26,742 nt of DNA from Cyanobacteria bacterium UBA791 (GCA_002297005.1 DBIX01000060.1:1-26742), one strand, 5' to 3'. Positions 1 to 8,138 are shown, numbered from the stretch's first letter. The notes: generated by a model from the letters alone, not told the origin. Made by a program: numbers and translations.

Positions 1-43
1 ATCCTCGTTAAATTCAAAAAAAGTGTAAAAAGTGTGTTAGTCT

Positions 44-72
44 GCCACCTGAAAAAGGTGGCTTTTCCTTTT
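44..72 (+). terminator. Rho-independent terminator of a gene left of the window
   Basis: A 7-bp perfect stem (GCCACCT at 44-50, AGGTGGC at 56-62) with a GAAAA loop is followed on the plus strand by TTTTCCTTTTAT. The T-rich tail is only on the plus strand, so it ends a plus-strand gene lying before base 1. The minus-strand gene ending at 89 runs into the same hairpin but has no T-tract there. Confidence 0.8.
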
Positions 73-88
73 ATATTGGGGCTAGTTA

Positions 89-889
89 TTAACCACCAAA
101 TGTCTTGAATTCGCTTTCAACGTGGTCGCCTATTACCTTATCAAGTGCTTCTAATTCTGTTTTTAACGCTGTTTGTTCTGTATCAAGTTGTTTTAATTGT
201 AATTCAAGAACTTTATCTTGTTGAAGAATTACAGATGTTTTCGCATTGATATTTTGAATTTCTTGTTCGTACAAGTATTGTTCATATTTGTATTGGTTAT
301 AAGCATCTTCGTATTCTGCTTCATTTACAACTTCTTCAGTAGTGAATGAAACAGCGTTATTGTTATAATCTTTACCGATATTGTCACTTTGAGCTGGGTC
401 ATAAACAGATGTTCTTAGCCAAATGTTTGAAACAGCTTCTGTATTGCTATTCAAACTTTTTGGATAAGTTGATGAATCAGAACCTGCATCTGAACGGAAT
501 ACAACGTGGAAAGACTCACCACCAATAGTTATCTTACCTTGATCATCTTTTGAGTAAATATATGAACCAGTTTTATTCTCAGTATCTGTTACACCAGCAT
601 AACCAGTTGTTGTAGAAGTAACGTTTTTCAACTGATTATACAAGTCGTTGTATTGGGCTGAGGTTAAATAATATTTTGTTCCATTATTCTTAAATGCATA
701 TTGTACTGTTGTAAAATCTGCTTGGCTTGGAGGAGTTGGAACTTTCAATGTCAACATTTCATTATAAGCATTTGCTGATTTGTTTGCCAAAACAGTTCTT
801 GCGTTATTGATTTGTTGACCTTGATATTCTACGTTTGTTTGTCTTGCCGTACATTGCAAGAATCTTGCTTGTGAAGCTGCTAAGCCCAT
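89..889 (-). CDS. Unrecognised protein with flagellin-like layout (MGLAASQARF family)
   Basis: This 266-residue protein has no signal peptide or membrane segment. Residues 1-50 form a polar helix that begins MGLAASQARF and resembles the N-terminal helix of flagellar axial proteins. Residues about 55-190 are Ser/Thr/Asn/Tyr-rich and look like a variable domain. Residues about 195-266 are strongly helical, with heptad-like QLKQLDTEQ, and end in FKTFGG. Conserved terminal helices around a variable middle is the architecture of flagellins and hook-associated proteins. From memory, proteins with this opening recur as paralogues in Melainabacteria genomes, without an assigned function. The ATG at 889 is preceded by GAGAGGAAAAATA, a good ribosome site, and by a consensus -10 at 914-919. 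Export through the flagellar secretion route is inference. It could also be an unrelated helical surface protein. Confidence 0.8.
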   Translation of the reverse strand: MGLAASQARFLQCTARQTNVEYQGQQINNARTVLANKSANAYNEMLTLKVPTPPSQADFTTVQYAFKNNGTKYYLTSAQYNDLYNQLKNVTSTTTGYAGVTDTENKTGSYIYSKDDQGKITIGGESFHVVFRSDAGSDSSTYPKSLNSNTEAVSNIWLRTSVYDPAQSDNIGKDYNNNAVSFTTEEVVNEAEYEDAYNQYKYEQYLYEQEIQNINAKTSVILQQDKVLELQLKQLDTEQTALKTELEALDKVIGDHVESEFKTFGG

Positions 890-913
890 TTATTTTTCCT
901 CTCTAACGAAAGT

Positions 914-919
914 ATTATA
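914..919 (-). promoter_or_regulatory. -10 element of the minus-strand gene
   Basis: Read on the minus strand this is a perfect TATAAT, 25 bases before the ATG at 889. The best -35 at 17-bp spacing (937-942, TTAAAT) is weak, so the promoter may depend on an activator. A perfect palindrome lies about 20 bp further upstream. Confidence 0.5.
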
Positions 920-961
920 CTATTATTCATGAATTTATTTAATGATATTTCCGTAAAAATC

Positions 962-978
962 AACTACATGGTGTAGTT
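962..978. promoter_or_regulatory. 17-bp palindrome between divergent genes, possible operator
   Basis: AACTACA (962-968), TGG spacer, TGTAGTT (972-978) is a perfect inverted repeat with 7-bp arms. It sits midway between the -10 of the minus-strand gene and the start of the divergent glycosyltransferase gene, a place suited to a dimeric regulator serving both. No T-tract follows on either strand, so it is not a terminator. The regulator is unknown. Confidence 0.45.
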
Positions 979-1001
979 CGCATGAAAAAATTCTTTTTCT
1001 A

Positions 1002-1030
1002 TTGGAAAAGTTTAGTTTATATAGTATTAT
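1002..1030 (+). promoter_or_regulatory. Possible promoter of the GT-C gene
   Basis: TTGGAA at 1002-1007 and TATTAT at 1025-1030 are separated by 17 bp. Transcription would begin around 1036-1038, a few bases before the ATG at 1041, giving an almost leaderless message. AT-rich sequence makes such matches common, so support is modest. Confidence 0.3.
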
Positions 1031-1040
1031 AGTCTTTGTT

Positions 1041-2672
1041 ATGAACAGTTCTTCGAATAGATTTTTAAATTTATTTTTGTTTATTTTTTTAATGCTTGCT
1101 GCTTGCATGCTGAGAACTTTTCATTTAGATAATACACAAGGGCTTTTGTTTTCAGAATTAAACGTGTTTGATGTTGTTTCATCTTTTCAAATCCCATCGA
1201 TTTTTCAAAACTTGTTTACTGGTAATTTAGTTTTTTCGCTATATTCACTTGTTTTATCTTGGTGGAATGGCTTGTTGGGTTCTGATGCTTATGTATTGAG
1301 ATTTTTGTCAATTATTTTTGGTACGATTTCGTGTTTAGTTGCTTTTTCAATTTGTGAAAAGCCTAAGAATTATATTTGCCTTATTTTGTTTGCAATAAAT
1401 TCTTTTTTAATAACTTATTCTCAACAAGTTGGAATGGCATCTTTTTTATTACTTTTGACAGTTTTAAATTTATATGCGTTTTTGAAAATTAGAAAAGATG
1501 ATAAGGGTTATATTTTATGGGTCATATCCTCTTTAGGAATGGTTCTAACTTCTATTTTTACAATGTTTTTTCTTTTATTAGAAGTTTTAACATTTATTAT
1601 TTTTAAAAGAGAAGATAAAAACTTCTTTAAATCATGTTTTATTTTTGTAGGTATTTTAGTTCCTTATTTTGCTTATATCGCTTATGCTTATGCAACTTAT
1701 GCGAATACATATCTGTTTGCAAACAAGAGTTATGGAAACGTTATTGTTTTCTTACAAAATTTCTTTTCTTCTATGCAAACTGAAATAGGTGGAAAAGTTA
1801 CTATTGATTCTTATTTGCAATCAATTTCTACAGGAATGGATTTTTACACTTTAGGATTTGTTGTTGTTCCTGTAGTTATTTCAATTTATTTTATTATCAA
1901 ATCTTTTTATAAGGATAGATTTAATATTGTTTTATTTGTGATAGGAATTTTATATATTGCAATAAGAGTTATTTTACAATTTTATCTAGGAATTCCTTTT
2001 GGTGTTGACGAGCATATTATTGTTTTACCAATAATGTTAATTCTATTCGCAAATGGAGTAGAGAAAAATGTTTTATCAATAATTTTATTTGTTTTGTATC
2101 TAGCATTAAATTTATCTTACTTATTTATTTATGAAGATTCTGCTTTTAATAACAATAAACAAGGTGTTTTAGCTATTACAGATTTTCTAAATACAAATAT
2201 CGAACAAGGTGATGCGATTATTACGTGGACAAAGATTAATAATTTAGATTTATATTTGGGTAAAGAGGTTTCAATTCTTGATATAAAAACAGATTTTTCT
2301 GAACCAACAGAAAAAGAATTAGTTTCTTCAAACATATTAAATCCAAGGATGTTGTCAAAAAACAAAAGAGATGCTTTGAGAATGTATTTTGTAAGTAGAG
2401 CTTATCCTACAAATACTGTTTCAAAAATTCGTGTTTTGTATGGGCAAGTTCCAGCAAATGGCAGAGTTTTTCTAATTTATCAAAACTCTTCTTCTGATAA
2501 TTATGATGAATTTTTAAATAATGTTGCAAGTGATGATTATTTTAACACTTCTTACGAAGATATTATGCAAACATTTTCTATAGTTCAGTTAAATAAGCTT
2601 ATTTCAACTGTGTTTAAATTTGAAAAACAAGTTAAAAAAGATAATTTAGTTATTAATATTTATAAAAAATAA
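1041..2672 (+). CDS. GT-C superfamily membrane glycosyltransferase (ArnT/PMT-like)
   Basis: A 543-residue polytopic membrane protein from the ATG at 1041. The first membrane helix (residues 8-24) is followed by an extracytoplasmic loop with RTFHLDNTQGLLFSEL. Its acidic residues (D30, E39) sit where GT-C enzymes carry the catalytic Asp/Glu. Eight or more further hydrophobic helices run to about residue 365, followed by a soluble domain of about 175 residues. GT-C enzymes transfer sugars from polyprenyl-phosphate donors outside the membrane, for example in protein O-mannosylation or lipid A modification; the substrate cannot be told here. Reading could begin at a TTG at 1002, adding 13 residues. 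I prefer 1041 because TTGGAA (1002-1007), 17 bp, TATTAT (1025-1030) looks like a promoter overlapping that extension. Neither start has a ribosome site, so the transcript may be nearly leaderless. Confidence 0.75.
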   Translation: MNSSSNRFLNLFLFIFLMLAACMLRTFHLDNTQGLLFSELNVFDVVSSFQIPSIFQNLFTGNLVFSLYSLVLSWWNGLLGSDAYVLRFLSIIFGTISCLVAFSICEKPKNYICLILFAINSFLITYSQQVGMASFLLLLTVLNLYAFLKIRKDDKGYILWVISSLGMVLTSIFTMFFLLLEVLTFIIFKREDKNFFKSCFIFVGILVPYFAYIAYAYATYANTYLFANKSYGNVIVFLQNFFSSMQTEIGGKVTIDSYLQSISTGMDFYTLGFVVVPVVISIYFIIKSFYKDRFNIVLFVIGILYIAIRVILQFYLGIPFGVDEHIIVLPIMLILFANGVEKNVLSIILFVLYLALNLSYLFIYEDSAFNNNKQGVLAITDFLNTNIEQGDAIITWTKINNLDLYLGKEVSILDIKTDFSEPTEKELVSSNILNPRMLSKNKRDALRMYFVSRAYPTNTVSKIRVLYGQVPANGRVFLIYQNSSSDNYDEFLNNVASDDYFNTSYEDIMQTFSIVQLNKLISTVFKFEKQVKKDNLVINIYKK

Positions 2673-2679
2673 CTTTTTG

Positions 2680-2688
2680 TGATAAAAT
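2680..2688 (+). promoter_or_regulatory. Extended -10 promoter of gatB
   Basis: TGATAAAAT fits an extended -10 (TG-n-TAAAAT) just after the stop of the GT-C gene. A start near 2695 would leave a short leader containing the GGAG ribosome site at 2702-2705. No convincing -35 is visible, as is usual for extended -10 promoters. Confidence 0.45.
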
Positions 2689-2713
2689 AAAAGAAAAAAT
2701 TTGGAGATATAGT

Positions 2714-4156
2714 ATGGAAAATTTAAGAGATAAATATGAAGTAGTAATCGGTTTAGAAGTACATGCACAATTAAAAACAAAGACTAAAATCTTTGCACCA
2801 GATGGATGTGAATTTGGTTGTGAACAAAATACACAAATCAGCCCAATTACATTAGGTATGCCAGGAGTTTTACCTGTTTTGAATAAAGCCGTTGTAAATA
2901 TGGGTATTTTGACAGGTTTGGCTTTGAATTGTGAAATCGCTGAAAAATGTAAATTTGATAGAAAACAATATTTCTACGCTGACCTACCAAAAGGATACCA
3001 AATTTCACAATACGATGAACCAATTTGTGGTAAAGGTTACTTAATGGTAAATGGCAAAAAAATTGGTATCACAAGAGCTCACTTAGAAGAAGATGCTGGT
3101 AAATTAGTTCACGCAGGTGCAGACGGATTAGCTGGTTCTTCATATTCTCTAGTAGATTTAAACAGAGCTGGGACTCCACTTTTAGAAATCGTATCAGAAC
3201 CTGATATGAGATCTCCACAAGAGGCAAGAGCTTATATGGAAGAACTTAGAAACATCGTTAGATATGTTGGCGTTTGCGACGGTAACTTAGAAGAAGGTTC
3301 TATGAGATGCGATGCAAACATTTCTATTATGCCAAAAGGTTCTAACAAATTCGGTACTCGTGCTGAAATCAAAAATGTAAACTCATTCAAAGCTTTAGAA
3401 AGAGCTTTAGAATATGAAATTGATAGACAAATTGAACTTGTTGAAGACGGCGAAGAAGTTGTTCAAGAAACAAGACTTTGGGATGACAACGCTGGTGTAA
3501 CTCGTTCTATGCGTGGTAAAGAAGATGCTCACGATTATAGATACTTCCCAGAACCTGACTTAATGCCTCTTGTAATTTCAAGAGAATGGGTTGAAGAAGT
3601 TAGAAAAACAATGCCAGAACTTCCAGAACAAAAACGTGAAAGATATATGAGCTTAGGTTTGAGTGAATATGACGCTTCAGTTATCGTTGAACAAATGGAT
3701 TTAGCAATGTTCTTTGATAAAGTTCTTGAATTAGGTGCAAATCCTAAGATTGCAGTAAACTTCTTAATGGGTGAAATTGCAGCTTACTTAAAAGAACAAA
3801 AATTAACTATTAATGAAACAAAATTAACTCCAGAAAACTTGGTTGAATTAATTTCATTAATAGAAAAATCAACAATTTCTAACAATATCGGTAAACAAAT
3901 TATTATCGATATGTTAAAAGATGGTGAAAAAGCTTCTGCTATCGTAGAAAAGAAAGGCTTGAGCCAAATTACTGATACAGGTGCTATCAAGGAAATCTGC
4001 CAAAAGATTGTTGATGCAAATCCTAACCAAGTTGAAGCTTATAAGGGTGGTAAAAACCAATTATTTGGTTTCTTCGTTGGTCAAGTAATGAAAGAAACTA
4101 AAGGTAGAGCTAACCCACAAACTGTTAACCAATTATTAAAGGAAATTTTAGGATAA
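2714..4156 (+). CDS. gatB: Asp/Glu-tRNA(Asn/Gln) amidotransferase subunit B
   Basis: GatB activates the side-chain carboxylate of Glu-tRNA(Gln) or Asp-tRNA(Asn) by phosphorylation and receives ammonia from GatA, yielding Gln-tRNA(Gln) or Asn-tRNA(Asn) in the cytoplasm. The 480-residue length is normal. Family hallmarks are all present: VIGLEVHAQL at the N-terminus, GMPGVLPVLN, KFDRKQYFYADLPKGYQISQ, HLEEDAGK, DLNRAGTPLLEIVSEPD and DYRYFPEPDLMPL. The YqeY-like tRNA-binding tail covers about the last 150 residues and ends NPQTVNQLLKEILG. The Cys4 zinc site of some GatB proteins is only half kept (GCEFGC), with the second pair replaced by ISPIT. gatA and gatC are not adjacent, so the subunits are encoded at separate loci. 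GGAG lies 8 bases before the ATG. The SIS gene follows after 4 bases, so co-transcription is likely. Confidence 0.97.
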   Translation: MENLRDKYEVVIGLEVHAQLKTKTKIFAPDGCEFGCEQNTQISPITLGMPGVLPVLNKAVVNMGILTGLALNCEIAEKCKFDRKQYFYADLPKGYQISQYDEPICGKGYLMVNGKKIGITRAHLEEDAGKLVHAGADGLAGSSYSLVDLNRAGTPLLEIVSEPDMRSPQEARAYMEELRNIVRYVGVCDGNLEEGSMRCDANISIMPKGSNKFGTRAEIKNVNSFKALERALEYEIDRQIELVEDGEEVVQETRLWDDNAGVTRSMRGKEDAHDYRYFPEPDLMPLVISREWVEEVRKTMPELPEQKRERYMSLGLSEYDASVIVEQMDLAMFFDKVLELGANPKIAVNFLMGEIAAYLKEQKLTINETKLTPENLVELISLIEKSTISNNIGKQIIIDMLKDGEKASAIVEKKGLSQITDTGAIKEICQKIVDANPNQVEAYKGGKNQLFGFFVGQVMKETKGRANPQTVNQLLKEILG

Positions 4157-4160
4157 TTTA

Positions 4161-5228
4161 ATGGAAAACTTATTACTTAGAAAAAAAACTTCGATGGAGA
4201 AAGAAATCCATCAACAACCTTTGATATTATCAAAAATATTAAAAAGTTTTTTAACTGATAATAATGAGATAAAGCTTGATGTTCCTGAAAATATAAAGAA
4301 AATTGTTCTTGTAGCAAGTGGTTCTTCATATCATTGTGCTAGATATGGTGCTGATTTGTTTGGACAAGTTGCAGATATGGAAGCAAGAGCTATTTATTCA
4401 AGCGAATTTCTATTAAAACCAAAAGTCCCATCTGATGAGGGCTTACTTTATATCTTTATTACTCAATCAGGAGAAACAAGTGATACCTTAAGAGCTGCAA
4501 AAAGAGCTAAACAACTTAATATGCCTATAATGTGTATTACTAATAAAGAGTATTCTTCTATTTGGGAAATTTCTGATTACAAGGTAGATTGCCACGCTGG
4601 TGAAGAAAAAAGTATTGCCGCAACAAAATCTTTCACAGCTCAAATGTTGTGCGTTTATTTATTAACTCTAAAATTTGCACAAAAACACGGTGTTGATGTT
4701 TCTGAAAGACTAAAAATTGTTAGAACTTTACCAGATGTTGTTGAAGAAACTTTTGAGTTTAGAAAAAAAGTTGTACAACTTGCAAAACTTTTAAAACGAA
4801 AGAAAAATATTGTAATTACAGCGGATGGTATTTCTTATGCTTTGGCAAAAGAAGCTTCATTAAAAATTAAAGAAACCTCTTATTTGAATATCAATGCAAA
4901 TATTCTTGGTGAATTTATGCATGGTCACGTTGCAGTATTGAACAATTCTTGCTCATTGATTTATATTTCAGCTTCAGGTGTTTCTTATACTGCGATGAAG
5001 AATTTGACAAAGATTAAGAACGATTATAATCCACCGATTTATATTATTGGTCGTTCTCATGAAAATATTGTTCCAAATTTAAACATTACAATTGATAATG
5101 ATGATGCAACTATGAGAATGTTTTCAAATGCTGTTATTATCCAAATGCTTGCTTTAGAAATGGCACTACTTTTGGGTAGAAATGTAGATAAGCCAAAAGG
5201 ATTACATAAAGTAGTTAAAGAAAACTAG
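4161..5228 (+). CDS. Double-SIS sugar-phosphate isomerase/deaminase (GlmS C-half or NagB-II type)
   Basis: A 355-residue protein made only of the two SIS domains that form the isomerase half of glucosamine-6-phosphate synthase; the glutaminase domain is absent. Visible GlmS-type motifs are MEKEIHQQP (12-20), the sugar-phosphate loop ASGSSYHCARYG (52-63), TQSGETSDTL (101-110), AGEEKSIAATKSFTAQM (146-162) and, in the second SIS domain, LKIKETSYLN followed by LGEFMHGH with the catalytic-type Glu. The tail DKPKGLHKV matches the GlmS/NagB-II C-tail, including its Lys. Without glutaminase it more likely deaminates or isomerises an amino-sugar phosphate (NagB-II, AgaS or FrlB-like) than makes glucosamine-6-phosphate. 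The ATG at 4161 has only GGA nearby; an ATG at 4194 begins exactly at MEKEIHQQP and remains possible. Confidence 0.85.
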   Translation: MENLLLRKKTSMEKEIHQQPLILSKILKSFLTDNNEIKLDVPENIKKIVLVASGSSYHCARYGADLFGQVADMEARAIYSSEFLLKPKVPSDEGLLYIFITQSGETSDTLRAAKRAKQLNMPIMCITNKEYSSIWEISDYKVDCHAGEEKSIAATKSFTAQMLCVYLLTLKFAQKHGVDVSERLKIVRTLPDVVEETFEFRKKVVQLAKLLKRKKNIVITADGISYALAKEASLKIKETSYLNINANILGEFMHGHVAVLNNSCSLIYISASGVSYTAMKNLTKIKNDYNPPIYIIGRSHENIVPNLNITIDNDDATMRMFSNAVIIQMLALEMALLLGRNVDKPKGLHKVVKEN

Positions 5229-5269
5229 AACATTCTCTTATTTACTTATTCACTTTATTATTTTTGAGT

Positions 5270-5275
5270 TAAAAT
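5270..5275 (+). promoter_or_regulatory. Probable -10 of the nifU-nifS operon
   Basis: TAAAAT in the 78-base gap before nifU, with TG two bases further upstream than in a standard extended -10. The leader after it carries AAGGTG, a usable ribosome site 8 bases before the nifU ATG. Confidence 0.35.
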
Positions 5276-5306
5276 ATATATGCACAGAAATATAAGGTGA
5301 AAAATT

Positions 5307-6152
5307 ATGTGGGATTATACAGAAGAAGTTTTAGATCATTATAGAAACCCTAGAAATGTAGGTAAAATCGATAATGCAGACGCTATTGGTGAAGCTGGTT
5401 CGTTGGCTTGCGGTGATGCATTGAAAATATATTTAAAAATTGAAAACGGTATTGTTACAGATGCTAAATTCCAAACATTTGGCTGTGGTTCAGCTGTAGC
5501 AAGCTCTTCAATGATGACAGAAATGATTATCGGTAAACCTTTAGAGGAAGTTAAAAAATTAACTAACAAAGATATTGCTGATGCTTTAGGAGGATTACCT
5601 CCAGAAAAAATGCACTGTTCTGTTATGGGTCATGAGGCTCTTGAAGATGCACTAAAGAACTATTATCATGATGATAATATGTTTGATGACAAAGAGTCAC
5701 AAACAACTGACAAAATTGTTTGTACTTGTTTTGGTGTGACAGAAAAACAAATTTGGAATGCTATTAAAGAAAACAATTTGAAAACACTTGAAGAAGTTAC
5801 AAACTATACAAAAGCAGGCGGTGCTTGCGGTAGATGTAAAGGTGCTATTCAAGATATTATAAATACATATCTTCATAAAGAAGAAAAAGCTAAAAAAGAA
5901 AAACCGGATATGTCTTCTGCTCAAAAGATTTTGAAAATTAACAAAATTATCGAAACTCAAATCGCACCAGAGTTACAAAAAGACGGTGGAGATATTGAAC
6001 TTGTTGACATTGATGGAAACAAAGTTTACGTAAAATTACACGGCAGATGTTCTCAATGTAGAAATTCAATATTAACCTTGAAAGCTTTTGTAGAACAAAC
6101 ATTAAAAGACTCAATTGATAGTGAAATCGAGGTTATAAATGTTGAACAATAA
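5307..6152 (+). CDS. nifU: Full-length NifU Fe-S cluster scaffold
   Basis: NifU assembles Fe-S clusters from iron and NifS-supplied sulfur and hands them to apo-proteins. All three modules are present in 281 residues. The IscU-like N-terminal scaffold has Cys35 (ACGDALK), Cys60 (GCGSAVASSS) and Cys104 (HCSVMG). The central BFD-type [2Fe-2S] domain has Cys139-X-Cys141 and Cys174-X2-Cys177 (GGACGRCKGA). After a Lys-rich linker (190-200) comes the Nfu domain with Cys248-X2-Cys251 (RCSQCRN). The three-module form occurs in diazotrophs but also as the general Fe-S system of some non-fixers, such as Helicobacter. No nif structural genes are near, so a housekeeping role is inferred. Its last 14 bases overlap nifS, implying translational coupling. 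Confidence 0.96.
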   Translation: MWDYTEEVLDHYRNPRNVGKIDNADAIGEAGSLACGDALKIYLKIENGIVTDAKFQTFGCGSAVASSSMMTEMIIGKPLEEVKKLTNKDIADALGGLPPEKMHCSVMGHEALEDALKNYYHDDNMFDDKESQTTDKIVCTCFGVTEKQIWNAIKENNLKTLEEVTNYTKAGGACGRCKGAIQDIINTYLHKEEKAKKEKPDMSSAQKILKINKIIETQIAPELQKDGGDIELVDIDGNKVYVKLHGRCSQCRNSILTLKAFVEQTLKDSIDSEIEVINVEQ

Positions 6153-7338
6153 ATTAATTTATTTAGACAATAATGCGACAACAAAAGTTGACGAAAAAGT
6201 ATTAGAAAAAATGCTTCCATATTTCTGTGAAGAATATGCAAACCCATCTAGTATGTACGATTTTAGTAGAAAAGCGTCAACTGCAATAAAAGAAGCAAGA
6301 GAAACAATGAGAGATTTCTTTAATGCAAAATCTGCAAATGAAATTATTTTTACTTCTTGCGGTTCGGAGGGAGCAAATACTGCTATTCGTGGACTTTTGA
6401 GTGCTGATAAAACTAAAAAACACATTATTACAACAAAAGTTGAACACCCTTGCGTTTTGAATGTATTTAAATACTACGAAAAACAAGGTTATAAAGTAGA
6501 TTATATTGGAGTTAATTCAAATGGCGAACTTGATTTAGAAGAATTGAGTTCTAAAGTTGATGACGAAACAGCTCTTGTTGCAACAATGTGGGCTAATAAT
6601 GAAACTGGCGTTATTTTTCCAGTTGAAAAAATTAGTAAAATTGTAAAAGACAAAAATCCTAATACAAAATTATTTGTAGATGCAGTTCAAGTTGCGGGCA
6701 AAATTGATATTGATGTTCAAAAAGCAAATATCGATATGCTATCTGTTTCAGGTCACAAATTCCACGCTCCAAAAGGTATTGGTGCATTGTATGTTAAAGC
6801 TGGAACTATGCTTAATCCTCTAATTATTGGTGGACACCAAGAAAGAGGAAAAAGAGCTGGTACAGAAAATGTTCCATACATTGTTGGTATTGCTGAGGCT
6901 GCAAAACTTGCAAAAGCAAGCTTAGGCTTTGAATCAACTGAAATTAAAAGATTAAGAGATAAATTGGAAACCTCTTTGGTTAAAAATATCTGTAATGCAA
7001 AATTGAATACAGGTATTGCAAATAGAGTTCCAAACACTTCAAATATTGGTTTTGAATATATCGAGGGTGAATTAATCTTATTACACTTATCTGATGTTGG
7101 TATTTGTGCAAGCTCAGGTAGTGCATGTACTTCAGGTTCACTTGAACCAAGCCATGTTTTGAGAGCTATGGGTACGCCATTTACAGCTTTACACGGCTCA
7201 ATTAGATTTTCTTTAAGTAGATTTACTACAGAGGATGAAATTGATTACGTTATTGCAAAAATGCCACCTATTATTGAAAAATTGAATAGTATTTCACCTT
7301 ATCAAGATGAAATTATGGCACTAAAAGAAAGTAAATAA
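6139..7338 (+). CDS. nifS: Cysteine desulfurase NifS
   Basis: A PLP enzyme that takes sulfur from L-cysteine as an enzyme persulfide and passes it to NifU, leaving alanine. Class V aminotransferase features are intact in 399 residues: YLDNNATT at the start, His103 in VEHPC (stacks on PLP), ANNETG (152-157), Asp181 and Gln184 in DAVQVAGK, and the PLP lysine Lys207 in SGHKFHAPKG. The sulfur-carrying Cys330 lies in SSGSACTSGS, the short-loop group I arrangement of NifS/IscS. Its ATG sits inside the nifU end (14-base overlap), with GAGG a few bases upstream, so the two proteins are made together. A strong terminator follows 22 bases after the stop. Confidence 0.96.
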   Translation: MLNNKLIYLDNNATTKVDEKVLEKMLPYFCEEYANPSSMYDFSRKASTAIKEARETMRDFFNAKSANEIIFTSCGSEGANTAIRGLLSADKTKKHIITTKVEHPCVLNVFKYYEKQGYKVDYIGVNSNGELDLEELSSKVDDETALVATMWANNETGVIFPVEKISKIVKDKNPNTKLFVDAVQVAGKIDIDVQKANIDMLSVSGHKFHAPKGIGALYVKAGTMLNPLIIGGHQERGKRAGTENVPYIVGIAEAAKLAKASLGFESTEIKRLRDKLETSLVKNICNAKLNTGIANRVPNTSNIGFEYIEGELILLHLSDVGICASSGSACTSGSLEPSHVLRAMGTPFTALHGSIRFSLSRFTTEDEIDYVIAKMPPIIEKLNSISPYQDEIMALKESK

Positions 7339-7360
7339 TAGAATTAATTAAATTTAGTAA

Positions 7361-7400
7361 AAGAGGGGATTTGAACTTTTGTTCAAATCCCCTCTTTTTA
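7361..7400 (+). terminator. Strong terminator after nifS
   Basis: A perfect 16-bp stem (7361-7376 with 7381-7396) has a TTTT loop and is followed by TTTA. It ends the nifU-nifS transcript and isolates it from the gene at 7454. The flanking A and T runs would also allow some activity on the minus strand. Confidence 0.92.
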
Positions 7401-7453
7401 TATCTCATCCGAATAGATGTATTTTTTTTCTAAAAATCTTGTAAATTAGAATT

Positions 7454-8089
7454 ATGGAGAACACGGGGAAAAAAGATTTGTTAGCTTCTGAAAAAGAAGC
7501 TAGATACAAGTTTATTACAAGTCCACATAAGATTGATAATTATGACTCTGCTATTTTAGAAGACAGAGCTTATTTGGATTTGGATAATAACGCTCTTCGT
7601 TTAGAATATCAAATTAGTATGCTAGAAGATGATTTAGCAATTATTACAAAAGAATTAGATGGTGCAATTTCAATTGAAGATGAAGAAAATATAAAAGTTT
7701 TAAAACGTAAAAAATTGAGAATTGAACGCCAATTAAAAGTCCTAATGTTTAAATATACACAGCTTGATTTTGCATCAAAAGTTATTGCAGTTATAAGTGC
7801 AATTTTCAAGCGAAAAAAATCTAACAAAAATAAAATAGGAGATTTTATGTTGAAATACTTCTTATCAAAAGTTTCTAAAAAATTTAAGATGATATACGAT
7901 TTAAAATTATCATTAGATAAATTATCAAGCATAAATCGTAGTGTCGATGAGCTGATAAGTATGCAAGCCCCAGTAAAAGGCGGAAAAGACAGATATGAAA
8001 GATTGACTACATATATTAACAAAGCTAATACAATCCATAGTCAAATTTCAAATGATATAAAACCAAAAACATTTTCAATTCAAGGATAA
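7454..8089 (+). CDS. Unrecognised basic coiled-coil protein
   Basis: I do not recognise this 211-residue protein. Residues about 45-103 form a long charged helix with heptad spacing (LEYQISMLEDDLAIITKEL, then KRKKLRIERQL). A short hydrophobic stretch (104-118, DFASKVIAVISAIF) is followed by KRKKSNKNK, which could be a membrane-contacting amphipathic helix or one weak membrane segment. Residues 130-205 are again helical and Lys-rich. There is no signal peptide. It stands alone between the nifS terminator and the flagellar operon. No ribosome site precedes the ATG; TAAATT/TAGAAT sequences lie within 12 bases of it, so a leaderless message is possible. A 137-residue minus-strand frame inside it looks like a shadow. 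Confidence 0.75.
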   Translation: MENTGKKDLLASEKEARYKFITSPHKIDNYDSAILEDRAYLDLDNNALRLEYQISMLEDDLAIITKELDGAISIEDEENIKVLKRKKLRIERQLKVLMFKYTQLDFASKVIAVISAIFKRKKSNKNKIGDFMLKYFLSKVSKKFKMIYDLKLSLDKLSSINRSVDELISMQAPVKGGKDRYERLTTYINKANTIHSQISNDIKPKTFSIQG

Positions 8090-8138
8090 ATTAGAGAGAT
8101 AAACATTAAAAACTAAATATAACAAGGATAAAGCCCCC

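Noticed and set aside
5307..7338. Part of a nitrogen fixation cluster
   Set aside because: Only nifU and nifS are present; the flanks are tRNA amidation, sugar and flagellar genes, and a terminator closes the unit.
7609..8022. A 137-codon open frame on the minus strand inside the coiled-coil gene
   Set aside because: It lies wholly antisense to a longer frame and has Ser/Phe/Ile-rich composition typical of the complement of AT-rich helical genes, with no ribosome site.
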